Shown one piece after another: positions 1 to 7,420 of a stretch of DNA of 12,510 nt. The translations under genes were made by a program, and so were the position numbers. Numbering within the stretch: the first letter of the stretch is position 1; each line of letters opens with the position of its first letter. A model generated the notes under the pieces. The model ran no database searches. It saw nothing but the letters and a program-made list of their open reading frames with translations, and was not told where the DNA came from. The DNA comes from Acidobacteriota bacterium. Lineage in GTDB: Bacteria > Acidobacteriota > Vicinamibacteria > Vicinamibacterales > UBA8438. The stretch lies in assembly GCA_011523485.1 (NCBI GenBank), contig WTGR01000385.1, forward strand, positions 1 through 12,510, given 5' to 3'.

Positions 1-9
1 CTCCACGAC

Positions 10-52
10 CCTGCGTCGCAGAACTTCGCCCGGCTGCGTTCTGCGGCGCAGG
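10..52. terminator. Strong hairpin just downstream of the TPR/aspartyl protease gene
   Basis: Positions 10-24 and 38-52 form a 15-bp stem with a single G-T wobble (16/46) and a 13-nt loop. It begins four bases beyond the minus-strand stop codon at 56-58, where a transcription terminator or 3' mRNA-protecting structure would sit. No T-run follows the stem on either strand, so it is not a classic intrinsic terminator. It could act with Rho, protect the 3' end, or be a REP-like intergenic element. One arm recurs exactly in the leader of the ATPase gene. Confidence 0.5.
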
Positions 53-55
53 CTC

Positions 56-1561
56 CTAGATCTCGGAGAGTCGGAGAACGCTGTCCTGCAGGTCGAGGGC
101 CACGCGGTAGTCACCCAGGAACATGTGGCCGATGATGCCACCGATGTGGAACCCGAGCAGGGCGCTCGGGCGGTGCAGATTGAGGACGACGACAGCGAGG
201 TTGTCGAACCGGATGCGATCGAATCCGAGGTTGACGCCGGGCAGCAGAAACGCGTCGTCGTCCCAGCCCGAGGTGCCGTAGACGCGCAACGGGATGTGGC
301 GAACCGGCACCATCCCGAGGGCGTTGGCCGTGCTCAGGCTGATGGAGATGACCTCGCCGCCGGTATCGACGATGAAGCTCTTCTGAACCGATCCGTTCAA
401 TACGCCCCGCACGAGCGCCAGGCGATGGAAGCGCATCGGGAGCTCGACGTCCGCGGGCGGCCCGGGCGGCAGCTCGCGAGCCACCACCATGCGATGATGC
501 TGGTAGTCGACGATGGCCGACATCCCCAGCGCAAGGGGCGAGAAGCTGTTCTCGCTGCGGGTTGCGGGCAGGCCGGTCAGCGGCGGGTTCTTGATGAGCG
601 CGGGAACGTTCTCCACGCGCAGCGTGCCGATCTCGAGCGTGTCCGCCCGCCCCAGCTCGAGCCCGCGCATGCCGACCCGGCCGACGCCGGCGCTCAGGGT
701 GTTCGTGATCGGACGGACGCCGACGCGCTGCGCCGTCTCCTGCGACAGCACCATCTGCTCGGCGCCGGTGTCCACGACGAGGTCGATCTCGTCACCGTTC
801 ACGCGCCCGCGAACGATTACCTTGTCGCGCTCGAGCCGGAACGGAATGGTGTGGACGGTGTCCAACCCTTCCGGCGACACGTAGACCGGAATGCGGTCAC
901 CGAACGACCGCAGGAAGCGGATCTCGGATCGGGCCCATTCGATCTTCTGATCCATGCGCGTGCCGACCAGGTCTTCGACGTACGACTCGAACGCGTCGGC
1001 CGCCAGATCGTAACGCTGCATGCGGCGATGGACCGACCCGATGCTATGGTAGAACTCGCCGCGCGGGTCCCGGGCTACGGCCGCCTGCAGCTCGACGAGC
1101 CCTTCCTCGAGTCGGCCCCGCGCCGCGAGGCTGCGGCCGAGGCCATGGCGGGCCATGGCGCTGTCCGGGCTCCTGGCGAGAACCTCCTGGTACACCTGCT
1201 CGGCTTCCTCGAACAGACCGAACGCCCACAATGCGTCGGCGTACAGCGCCCGGTACTCCGGCTCGACGGGGTCGAGGCTGTAGAGGAAGTCGGCCTCCTG
1301 CTGCGCACGGGAGAACTCGGCGATGTGCAACAGCGACTTGAGCAACCCGCTCGACGCACGCAGGAGCTGATCGTTTCGCGCCCCCTGCTTCGCGTTCTCG
1401 TAGGCGGACAGCGCCTCCCAGTAGCGCTGATCTCCATAGAGCAGTTCGGCAAGCTGGAGGCGCACCTCGCTGCGCGCGGAGTCGGTGGTCGACTCGGCGC
1501 CGATGAGGATGGGCGCCGCTACGCAGAAGGTAAGTGCAACGATGATTCCTCGGACCCGCAT
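56..1561 (-). CDS. Exported TPR protein with two retropepsin-like aspartyl protease lobes
   Basis: This is a 501-residue protein. Residues 1-22 look like a signal peptide (basic MRVRG start, hydrophobic core, then GAES), so it is probably periplasmic or surface-exposed. Residues about 30-200 hold TPR-like helical repeats (for example the ALWAFGLFEEAEQVYQEVL segment). Two aspartyl-protease motifs follow: VVDTGAE with D264 and FIVDTGGE with D399. The 135-residue spacing fits two lobes that could pair inside one chain as a pseudo-dimer. The tail GIIGHMFLGDYRVALDL resembles the end of retropepsin-like lobes. I chose the ATG at 1561 because a GGGAGGAG ribosome site lies just upstream and the signal peptide then starts the protein; the frame is open 40 codons further but that part looks non-coding. 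Substrate is unknown. Related TPR/aspartyl-protease proteins are common in Acidobacteriota-like genomes (from memory). Confidence 0.85.
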   Translation of the reverse strand: MRVRGIIVALTFCVAAPILIGAESTTDSARSEVRLQLAELLYGDQRYWEALSAYENAKQGARNDQLLRASSGLLKSLLHIAEFSRAQQEADFLYSLDPVEPEYRALYADALWAFGLFEEAEQVYQEVLARSPDSAMARHGLGRSLAARGRLEEGLVELQAAVARDPRGEFYHSIGSVHRRMQRYDLAADAFESYVEDLVGTRMDQKIEWARSEIRFLRSFGDRIPVYVSPEGLDTVHTIPFRLERDKVIVRGRVNGDEIDLVVDTGAEQMVLSQETAQRVGVRPITNTLSAGVGRVGMRGLELGRADTLEIGTLRVENVPALIKNPPLTGLPATRSENSFSPLALGMSAIVDYQHHRMVVARELPPGPPADVELPMRFHRLALVRGVLNGSVQKSFIVDTGGEVISISLSTANALGMVPVRHIPLRVYGTSGWDDDAFLLPGVNLGFDRIRFDNLAVVVLNLHRPSALLGFHIGGIIGHMFLGDYRVALDLQDSVLRLSEI

Positions 1562-1630
1562 CAGCTCCTCCCGCACAAGAACCGCCCCGCGCCGCCGGCA
1601 TCCGCCCCGCGCCTCGGACCAGCGAATGCA

Positions 1631-1659
1631 ACTATGCCTCATCGCCCCGATCAAGACAA
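1631..1659 (-). promoter_or_regulatory. Possible promoter for the TPR/aspartyl protease gene
   Basis: On the minus strand, TTGTCT (1659-1654) and CATAGT (1636-1631) are separated by exactly 17 bp. Each matches the sigma-70 consensus at four of six positions. Transcription would start near 1624 and give a leader of about 60 nt. The -35 region overlaps an inverted repeat CCGATC-N7-GATCGG (1647-1665), which could be an operator. The 180-bp gap between nuoI and this gene supports an independent promoter. Sequence-only call. Confidence 0.35.
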
Positions 1660-1741
1660 GATCGGAGTCATGAGGGACCACCGTTCCGGCGCTCCTGCCG
1701 AGCCCGGGGATTCGGGGATCGAGAGGCCGTCGCCCGCAGGA

Positions 1742-2218
1742 CTACCGGGTGTAGTGCTCGATGGGAACGCCGTCGTACATCTCGTCCACGCGCAAGATCT
1801 GGGCGTTCCGGCTGTAGGTGCCCAGCTCGTAGTCCTCGCTCATGATGAGCGCCTTCACCGGCTTGGTCGGGCATACCTCCGCGCAGAGGCCGCAGAAGGA
1901 GCAGCGCGACAGGTTGAAGTCGAAGAAGTCGAGCACCTTGATCTTGTGTCCCGGCTCCCGGTGCCCACCCAGATTGATCAGTTCGTCCGGGCAGGCCTTG
2001 GCGCACTGATCGCACACGATGCAGGTCTGGGCGCCGGTCTCGGGCTCCACCTGCAGGCGCAGCACCCCCCGGAAGCGGGGCGCGACCGGCCGCCGCTCCT
2101 CCGGATACTGAAACGTGAACGCCGGCTGCGGGGTGTACTTGAGCGTGACCCAGAGTCCCTTGAGCAGGTCCACCAGGAACACCGTCCGAAAGAACTTGGC
2201 CAGGAACAGCACGTCCAC
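1742..2218 (-). CDS. nuoI: NADH-quinone oxidoreductase subunit I (two [4Fe-4S] clusters)
   Basis: This 158-residue protein is the complex I subunit that carries clusters N6a and N6b in the peripheral arm and passes electrons towards NuoB. Two textbook CxxCxxCxxxCP motifs are visible: C66, C69, C72, C76 and C106, C109, C112, C116. The N-terminus is an amphipathic or hydrophobic helix (KFFRTVFLVDLLKGLW), as is usual for NuoI, which lies against the membrane arm. The start is GTG, directly abutting the nuoB TAG stop (TAGGTG), with a G-rich stretch just upstream inside nuoB, so translation is probably coupled to nuoB. The usual nuoH and nuoJ neighbours are absent; the next gene downstream is the unrelated TPR/aspartyl protease 180 bp away. 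Confidence 0.95.
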   Translation of the reverse strand: MDVLFLAKFFRTVFLVDLLKGLWVTLKYTPQPAFTFQYPEERRPVAPRFRGVLRLQVEPETGAQTCIVCDQCAKACPDELINLGGHREPGHKIKVLDFFDFNLSRCSFCGLCAEVCPTKPVKALIMSEDYELGTYSRNAQILRVDEMYDGVPIEHYTR

Positions 2219-2755
2219 CTACCCCCGATCCTCGACGAGGACAGGCTCGGTCTGCCCCGCCATGATCACCCGCTCCTTGCGGAGGATCGTGTTCTCCTTG
2301 CGAATCTTGTCCTGCAGCCGCATCAATCCGTAGAGGAGCGCTTCCGGACGGGGCGGACACCCGGAGACGTAGACGTCGACCGGCACGATCTTGTCGACGC
2401 CCTGCAGCACGCTGTAGGTCGGAAACGGACCGCCCGCGTTCGAGCAGCTACCCATCGAGATGACCCACTTCGGCTCCGGCATCTGGTCGTACAGCCGCCG
2501 CAGCACGGGCGCCATCTTCTTCGTCACCGTGCCCGCCACGATCATGAGGTCCGACTGGCGCGGCGATGCGCGAAACACCTCGGCTCCGAACCGGGCGATG
2601 TCGTAGCGCGACGTCGACGTGGCGATCATCTCGATCGCGCAGCAGGCGAGGCCGAATCCCATCGGCCAGAGCGAGGACTGCCGCGCCCAGTTCAGGACGC
2701 GATCGAGATTGGTCGTGATGAAGTTGTCTTCGAAGCGATGATCGATGAGACCCAT
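2219..2755 (-). CDS. nuoB: NADH-quinone oxidoreductase subunit B (cluster N2 subunit)
   Basis: This 178-residue protein is the complex I subunit that holds the terminal [4Fe-4S] cluster N2, next to the quinone site. The four expected ligands are all present: the tandem C38-C39 in [12 protein letters not shown]104 in GSCSNAGG and C133 in GCPPRPEA. Length is normal for the family. I chose the ATG at 2755 because the conserved NuoB sequence starts there; the frame is open about 100 codons upstream, but that stretch is the ferredoxin gene read out of frame. The ribosome site is weak (GCGGAAT). The gene follows the ferredoxin by 52 bp containing a hairpin, and ends directly against nuoI. nuoA, nuoC and nuoD, which normally flank nuoB, are not in the window. 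Confidence 0.97.
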   Translation of the reverse strand: MGLIDHRFEDNFITTNLDRVLNWARQSSLWPMGFGLACCAIEMIATSTSRYDIARFGAEVFRASPRQSDLMIVAGTVTKKMAPVLRRLYDQMPEPKWVISMGSCSNAGGPFPTYSVLQGVDKIVPVDVYVSGCPPRPEALLYGLMRLQDKIRKENTILRKERVIMAGQTEPVLVEDRG

Positions 2756-2771
2756 CTGGATGGATTCCGCT

Positions 2772-2792
2772 GCCGGCCGCAAACCGGCCGGC
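2772..2792. promoter_or_regulatory. Hairpin between the ferredoxin gene and nuoB
   Basis: GCCGGCCG (2772-2779) and CGGCCGGC (2785-2792) form a perfect 8-bp GC-only stem with a 5-nt loop. It lies between the ferredoxin stop (2808) and the nuoB start (2755), ending 17 bases before the nuoB ATG. There is no T-run. It could be an mRNA processing or stabilising element that sets ferredoxin expression apart from nuoB and nuoI, or a partial terminator. Confidence 0.5.
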
Positions 2793-2807
2793 GGCCATGG
2801 ACGACCG

Positions 2808-3071
2808 CTACTTGCCCTCGTACCACTGGGCGTTGGTTTCGATGAAGCTCTCCCACTCGTCCGGCACCTCGTCGTTGGCGAAGATCGCCTCCACGGGGCA
2901 CGCGGGCACGCACGCGCCGCAGTCGATGCACTCGTCCGGGTGAATGTAGAGCATCGTCTCGGCTTCGAACTCTTCCTCGTCCTTGCGCGGGTGGATGCAA
3001 TCGACCGGACACACGTCGACGCAGGCGGTGTCCTTCGTCCCGACACACGGCTCACAGATCGAATAGGCCAT
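2808..3071 (-). CDS. fdxA: Seven-iron (3Fe-4S/4Fe-4S) ferredoxin, Thermus type
   Basis: This is an 87-residue soluble electron carrier. Cysteines sit at 6, 9, 17, 21, 25, 48, 51, 54 and 58. The opening ([22 protein letters not shown]) and the second motif ([17 protein letters not shown]) closely match, from memory, the Thermus thermophilus seven-iron ferredoxin, which carries one [3Fe-4S] and one [4Fe-4S] cluster. A charged insert (about residues 29-38) lengthens the loop between the motifs. The ATG has a strong GGAGG site (3078-3082) with a 6-nt spacer. It leads the nuoB-nuoI cluster, and a nifJ-like gene lies elsewhere in the window, so a role as electron carrier from oxoacid oxidation is likely. 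Donation to complex I is inference. Cluster type (7Fe or 8Fe) cannot be settled from sequence alone. Confidence 0.94.
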   Translation of the reverse strand: MAYSICEPCVGTKDTACVDVCPVDCIHPRKDEEEFEAETMLYIHPDECIDCGACVPACPVEAIFANDEVPDEWESFIETNAQWYEGK

Positions 3072-3110
3072 TCATTTCCTCCGAACTACGCCAACCAGTT
3101 TCCCGCTCAC

Positions 3111-3139
3111 AGAATACAGGCTGGCCAGCCTGGGATCAA
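3111..3139 (-). promoter_or_regulatory. Promoter for the ferredoxin-nuoB-nuoI cluster with a palindromic spacer
   Basis: On the minus strand, TTGATC (3139-3134) and TATTCT (3116-3111) are 17 bp apart, each four of six to consensus. Transcription would start near 3104, about 33 nt before the ferredoxin ATG. Sixteen of the 17 spacer bases form a perfect palindrome, CAGGCTGGCCAGCCTG (3117-3132), an ideal place for a dimeric repressor to block RNA polymerase. The palindrome also lies upstream of lipA and could affect that gene as well. Confidence 0.5.
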
Positions 3140-3219
3140 GGCGAGGCGGGACGACACGGCCGGGCTCCGGCGCCCGCGGTGGACGCTGCCGACGGACCCG
3201 CGGTACCATCGGATTCGGC

Positions 3220-4164
3220 ATGGCAGAGCCTGTTCCCGTCCCGCTCGTTCGCGGACGCCCGCCACGATTCGCAGAACCGCCGCGCGGCCCCAAGCCTCCC
3301 TGGCTCCGCGTCAAGGCGCCCGGCAGCCCCGGCTACCTGCGGCTCGAGCGGTTGACGCGCGGTCTCTCCCTGAACACGGTGTGCCGGGAGGCGAGTTGTC
3401 CGAACATCGGCGAGTGCTGGCAGCACGGCACGGCGACGTTCATGATCCTCGGCAGCGTCTGCACGCGATCCTGCGGCTACTGCAACGTGGTCCACGGCAC
3501 GCCCGGCGCCGTGGACCGGACCGAGCCCGAGCGTCTGGCCGAGGCCGTGGCGGCCCTCGACCTCGAGTACGTGGTCGTCACGTCGGTCGACCGCGACGAT
3601 CTGCCCGACGGCGGCGCCGCGGTGTTCGCCGATTCCATCCGCGCGATCCGGCGGCGGAAGCCGGACTGCCGCATCGAAGTGCTCGTTCCCGATTTCTCGG
3701 GCCGCGCCCGCGATCTCGAGCGGGTGCTCGACGCGGGCCCGGACGTGCTCAACCACAACCTGGAAACCGTCGAGCGGCTCTACCGCAGCGCCCGGCCCGG
3801 CGGGCGCTACCGGCTGGCATTGCGACTGCTCGAGCATTCTCGCCGTCACCGCCCCGCCACGCCGACCAAGTCCGGGATCATGGTGGGCCTCGGCGAATCG
3901 CGCGACGAGGTTCTGACGGCGCTGCGGGACCTGCGGGGCGCGGGCTGCGACATCCTCACCATCGGCCAGTACCTGCGGCCGTCCATTGCGCACCTGCCCG
4001 TGGCCCGCTACTACCACCCCGACGAGTTCGCCGACCTCAAGTCGCAGGCGCTCGGCCTCGGGTTCGGGCACGTGGAGTCGGGACCGCTGGTGCGAAGCTC
4101 CTACCACGCGCACGAGCAGGCCGAGGCGTTCGACCGCTGCGCCTCCCAGGAGTCTGCGCCGTAG
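3220..4164 (+). CDS. lipA: Lipoyl synthase
   Basis: This 314-residue radical-SAM enzyme inserts two sulphur atoms into the protein-bound octanoyl group to make lipoate on dehydrogenase E2 and glycine-cleavage H proteins. The LipA-specific auxiliary cluster motif is present (C55, C60, C66 in CREASCPNIGEC), as is the radical-SAM motif CTRSCGYC (C81, C85, C88). The C-terminal RSSYHA (292-297) supplies the serine ligand of the auxiliary cluster. Length is typical. No good Shine-Dalgarno precedes the ATG, so the transcript may be leaderless or weakly translated. It ends with tandem TAG TAG stops and converges on lpd, whose product works on the lipoyl group that LipA makes. No lipB is in the window. 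Confidence 0.97.
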   Translation: MAEPVPVPLVRGRPPRFAEPPRGPKPPWLRVKAPGSPGYLRLERLTRGLSLNTVCREASCPNIGECWQHGTATFMILGSVCTRSCGYCNVVHGTPGAVDRTEPERLAEAVAALDLEYVVVTSVDRDDLPDGGAAVFADSIRAIRRRKPDCRIEVLVPDFSGRARDLERVLDAGPDVLNHNLETVERLYRSARPGGRYRLALRLLEHSRRHRPATPTKSGIMVGLGESRDEVLTALRDLRGAGCDILTIGQYLRPSIAHLPVARYYHPDEFADLKSQALGLGFGHVESGPLVRSSYHAHEQAEAFDRCASQESAP

Positions 4165-4270
4165 TAGCGGCGTAGACCTCCTGGTCAGGCCCGGCTGGGC
4201 GGCGAGCGGAGCCGCAGGCGACGATTGTCGGGCTAGCGCGACTCTGCGGGCGAAAAGCGGGACAAGGGAG
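4165..4270. other. Convergent intergenic gap between lipA and lpd
   Basis: A 106-bp gap lies between the two stop codons. It holds only a weak hairpin candidate (GCGGC, 7-nt loop, GCCGC, around 4200-4216) and no T-run. No gene or clear terminator is visible. Confidence 0.4.
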
Positions 4271-5704
4271 TCAGCGCCGCTTCGGACGGTAGACGTGCGT
4301 GCTGCGTCCGAAGAAGACCTCGGCGGCTTCGGCGAAGGTCTCCGACACGGTCGGATGGGGATGAATGGCGCCGGCGAGGTCGGCCGCGGTCAGGCCCTTC
4401 TCCACCGCGACCACGCCTTCCGCGATCAGCTCTCCTGCCCCGGCGCCGACCAGTCCCACCCCGAGCACCCGGCCCGACCCGGGATCGAGCACCAGCTTGG
4501 TCGCGCCATCGGGCCGGTCCAGGGTGAGCGCCCGCCCCGAGGCGCCCCAGGGAAAGCGGGCCACCGTCACCGCGCGGCCGGACGCCGCGGCGGCGGCTTC
4601 GGTCAGCCCGCACCACGCCACCTCCGGATCGGTGAAGACGACCGCCGGCACCACCCGCGGGGCGAACGAGGCTGCGTTGCCCGCAATCGTGTCGACCGCG
4701 GCGCGGGCCTCGGCGAAGGCCTTGTGCGCGAGCATCGGTTCTCCCGCGACGTCGCCGATGGCGAAGATCGACGGCTCGGCGGTGCGCCGCTGCGCATCCA
4801 CCCGGATGAACCCGCGGGCGTCGAGCTCCACCCGCGTCCGCTCGACGAGACCGGGCACCTCAGAATTCGGCGACCGACCGACCGCCACCAGCACCTGGTC
4901 GAACCGCTCCGTCCGCAGGGCGGCGCCGGCCGGTTCGAGCGTCACGTCGATCCCGTCCGGGCAGGCGGCCAGCCCGTTCACGGCCGTCTTCAGGTGCACC
5001 GCGTGGACGGTGCCGGCGATCCGCCGCGCCAGCACCCGTACGAGATCCGGATCCGCACCCGGCAGCAGGCTGTCGGTCAACTCGACGATCGTGACCGCCG
5101 ATCCGAGGGCCGCGTAGACCGTGCCGAGCTCGAGGCCGATGTAGCCGCCCCCGACCACCAGCAGCGACCCCGGAACACCATCGAGATCGAGCGCGCGCGT
5201 CGAGTCGAGCACCCGGGGATCGTCGAGGGCCAGCGCCGCCGGACGAGCGGGGCGCGAGCCGGTCGCCACGATGGCGTGCTCGAACGCAATCGTCCGGACG
5301 CCGTCCGCCGCCTCGTCGCCGGTCGGAGCGACGCGCAGCGCGTGCGCGTCCTCGAACGATGCGCGGCCCTGCACGAAGGCGACCTTCCGTTGCCTCGACA
5401 GCAGGGCCAGCCCGCCGGTCAGCTTCGCGACCACGTCGTCCTTCCAGGCCCGAAGTCGGGCGACGTCGATGGTCGGGTCGCCGAACGACACGCCCCAGGC
5501 GGCTGCGGCGCGCGCGTCGGTCACCACCTTCGCGGCGTGCAGCAGCGCCTTCGACGGCATGCAGCCGCGGTAGAGGCAGACGCCGCCGGGCCGCGCGGCC
5601 TCGTCGATCAGGGTGACGCGCAGTCCGAGGTCGGCCGCCAGAAAGGCCGCGGTGTAGCCGCCCGGACCGGCGCCGATGACGGCTAGCTGCGTTTCTTCGG
5701 TCAT
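4271..5704 (-). CDS. lpd: Dihydrolipoyl dehydrogenase (E3)
   Basis: This 477-residue flavoprotein reoxidises dihydrolipoamide in the pyruvate, 2-oxoglutarate, branched-chain oxoacid and glycine-cleavage complexes and passes electrons to NAD. In order: FAD-binding GAGPGG (11-16), redox disulphide GGVCLYRGCMPSK with C43 and C48, NAD-binding GGGYIGLELG around residues 200-210, the second FAD motif IGDVAG, and the C-terminal interface motif HPHPTVSE with catalytic H450 and E455. All catalytic residues are intact and length is standard. The CLYRGCMPSK form differs slightly from the common CLNVGCIPSK. The ATG at 5704 has no strong ribosome site. Only 37 bp separate it from the divergent peptidase gene. 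E1 and E2 genes are not in the window. Confidence 0.96.
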   Translation of the reverse strand: MTEETQLAVIGAGPGGYTAAFLAADLGLRVTLIDEAARPGGVCLYRGCMPSKALLHAAKVVTDARAAAAWGVSFGDPTIDVARLRAWKDDVVAKLTGGLALLSRQRKVAFVQGRASFEDAHALRVAPTGDEAADGVRTIAFEHAIVATGSRPARPAALALDDPRVLDSTRALDLDGVPGSLLVVGGGYIGLELGTVYAALGSAVTIVELTDSLLPGADPDLVRVLARRIAGTVHAVHLKTAVNGLAACPDGIDVTLEPAGAALRTERFDQVLVAVGRSPNSEVPGLVERTRVELDARGFIRVDAQRRTAEPSIFAIGDVAGEPMLAHKAFAEARAAVDTIAGNAASFAPRVVPAVVFTDPEVAWCGLTEAAAAASGRAVTVARFPWGASGRALTLDRPDGATKLVLDPGSGRVLGVGLVGAGAGELIAEGVVAVEKGLTAADLAGAIHPHPTVSETFAEAAEVFFGRSTHVYRPKRR

Positions 5705-5714
5705 CAGGCTCGTC

Positions 5715-5732
5715 TACACTAATTGTAGGAGG
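5715..5732. promoter_or_regulatory. Compact divergent control region of lpd and the M49-like gene
   Basis: Within the 37-bp gap, TACAAT (minus strand, 5727-5722) is a five-of-six -10 box for lpd and TACACT (plus, 5715-5720) a four-of-six -10 box for the peptidase. No convincing -35 boxes pair with them. AGGAGG (5727-5732) is the ribosome site of the plus-strand gene, 9 nt before its ATG, so the same bases may serve both genes. Confidence 0.3.
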
Positions 5733-5741
5733 TCGGAGGAG

Positions 5742-7406
5742 ATGATCAGAGCCGCCCTCATCGCTGTCAGCCTCGCCGTCCTGTTCGTCGCCATGAGCCC
5801 CGCGCAGGGCGGGCAGCTCGGAACCACCATGACGCCCCTCTTCGCCCCGGTCGACATCGGCGCCGACATCTCCTCGCTGCCGCGGTCGGAGCGCGCGGCG
5901 CTCGCGCGGACAATCGACGCGGCCCGCGTCATGGATGCCCTGTTCCTGGAGCAGGTCTGGGCCGGCAACCCCTCCCTGCTGCTCGCGCTCCAGGGTGATC
6001 GAGGTCCGGCCCGTCGTGCGCAGCTCGCCTTCTTCCTCGTGAACAAGGGACCCTGGTCCCGCGTCGAGGCGAACCGGGCGTTCGTACCCGGCGTCCCTCC
6101 CAAGCCGCCAGGCGCCGCCTACTATCCACACGACGCCACGCGCGACGAGGTCGCGGCATGGATCGATGGGCTGTCCGCAGAGGAGCGGGCGACCGCCACC
6201 GGCTTCTTCACCGTCATCCGCCGGGATCCGGACGGCGAACTGCGGGCCGTGCCTTACAGCCTGGAGTACCAGGGGCCGCTCGCCGTGGCCGCCGAACACC
6301 TGCGGGCCGCGGCCGACCTGACCGCCGAGCCGACGCTGGCGCGCTACCTGCGGACCCGCGCGGACGCCTTCGCGTCGAACGAATACTACGAGAGCGACGT
6401 GGCGTGGATGGAGCTCGACGCCGCGATCGAGCCGACGATCGGCCCGTACGAGGTGTACGAGGACGAGTGGTTCAACTACAAGGCGGCCTTCGAGGCCTTC
6501 GTCACCATCCGCGACGATGCCGAGACCGCGCAACTCGCCCGTTTCGGGGCGGAGTTGCAGGGCCTCGAGGACAACCTGCCAATCGATCCCGCCTGGCGCG
6601 ATCCGGAGCTCGGCGCCCTGGCCCCGATTCGAGTCGTCAACGTCGTCTTCACCGCCGGCGACGCCAACAGCGGCGTGCAGACCGCGGCGTTCAACCTGCC
6701 GAACGACGAGCGGGTCATCCGCGACCACGGCTCCAAGCGCGTCATGCTGAAGAACGTCCAGGAGGCGAAGTTCCGACAGGTGCTGACGCCCATCGCCGCG
6801 GTCGCGCTGGCGTTCAACGAACGGGTCGACGTCTCCTTCGACGCGTTCTTCACCCACATCCTGATGCACGAGCTGATGCACGGCCTCGGACCGCACACCG
6901 TCGCGGGCGACGGGGGCGAGACCACGGTCCGTCAGGCCCTCCGCGAGACCTACAGCACCATCGAGGAGGCGAAAGCCGACGTCTCGGGTCTCTGGGCGCT
7001 TCATCGCCTCATCGACAAGGGCGTCATCGACCGCTCGCTGGAGCGGCAGATCTACACGACCTTCCTCGCCTCGACGTTTCGTTCGATCCGCTTCGGCATC
7101 GGCGCGGCGCACGGTCGCGGCGTGGCGATCCAGCTCAACACCTTCCTCGACGCCGGCGCCGTGACCGTCGGCGTGGACGGCCGGTTCCGGGTGGACCACG
7201 CGCGCATCCGGGGCGCGGTCGAGGGGCTGACGCGGCGGCTGATGACCATCCAGGCCGAGGGCGACTACGACGAGGCGAATCGCGTGCTGGAAACGCTGGG
7301 CGTGGTGCGGCCGGAGGTGCAGCGGGTGCTCGACCGGCTGGCTGGCGTGCCTATCGACATCCAGCCGCGCTACGTCACCGCGGACGAGCTCGCCGGAGGC
7401 CTCTGA
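5742..7406 (+). CDS. Secreted M49-like (dipeptidyl-peptidase III family) zinc peptidase
   Basis: This 554-residue protein begins with a signal peptide (MIRAALIAVSLAVLFVAMSPAQG), so it acts outside the cytoplasm. The zinc site is HELMHG with H376, E377 and H380; the third ligand should come from EEAKAD (E408-D413), where E409 corresponds to the glutamate of the EECRAE motif in DPP III. Family-like stretches include AGDANSGVQTAAFNLPNDE and KRVMLKNVQEAKF. Classical DPP III has HEXXGH; this protein has the shorter HEXXH, as I recall for bacterial relatives. The ATG at 5742 has AGGAGG 9 nt upstream; the frame is open 22 codons further but the signal peptide fixes the start. A role in peptide scavenging is likely, but the substrate is unknown. 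It ends 14 bp from the convergent ATPase gene. Confidence 0.85.
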   Translation: MIRAALIAVSLAVLFVAMSPAQGGQLGTTMTPLFAPVDIGADISSLPRSERAALARTIDAARVMDALFLEQVWAGNPSLLLALQGDRGPARRAQLAFFLVNKGPWSRVEANRAFVPGVPPKPPGAAYYPHDATRDEVAAWIDGLSAEERATATGFFTVIRRDPDGELRAVPYSLEYQGPLAVAAEHLRAAADLTAEPTLARYLRTRADAFASNEYYESDVAWMELDAAIEPTIGPYEVYEDEWFNYKAAFEAFVTIRDDAETAQLARFGAELQGLEDNLPIDPAWRDPELGALAPIRVVNVVFTAGDANSGVQTAAFNLPNDERVIRDHGSKRVMLKNVQEAKFRQVLTPIAAVALAFNERVDVSFDAFFTHILMHELMHGLGPHTVAGDGGETTVRQALRETYSTIEEAKADVSGLWALHRLIDKGVIDRSLERQIYTTFLASTFRSIRFGIGAAHGRGVAIQLNTFLDAGAVTVGVDGRFRVDHARIRGAVEGLTRRLMTIQAEGDYDEANRVLETLGVVRPEVQRVLDRLAGVPIDIQPRYVTADELAGGL

Positions 7407-7420
7407 CCCGCGCGCGGCGG

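Noticed and set aside
10..52. A standard Rho-independent terminator.
   Set aside because: The stem is strong but no T-run follows on either strand, so it is listed as a hairpin of uncertain role.
125..2845. A 906-codon plus-strand open frame.
   Set aside because: It lies antisense to the aspartyl protease, nuoI and nuoB; its product is low-complexity R/D/E/H-rich sequence, a usual result of GC-rich DNA read on the wrong strand.
2219..3055. A 278-residue version of NuoB.
   Set aside because: The first 100 residues are the ferredoxin gene in a wrong frame; conserved NuoB sequence begins at the ATG at 2755.
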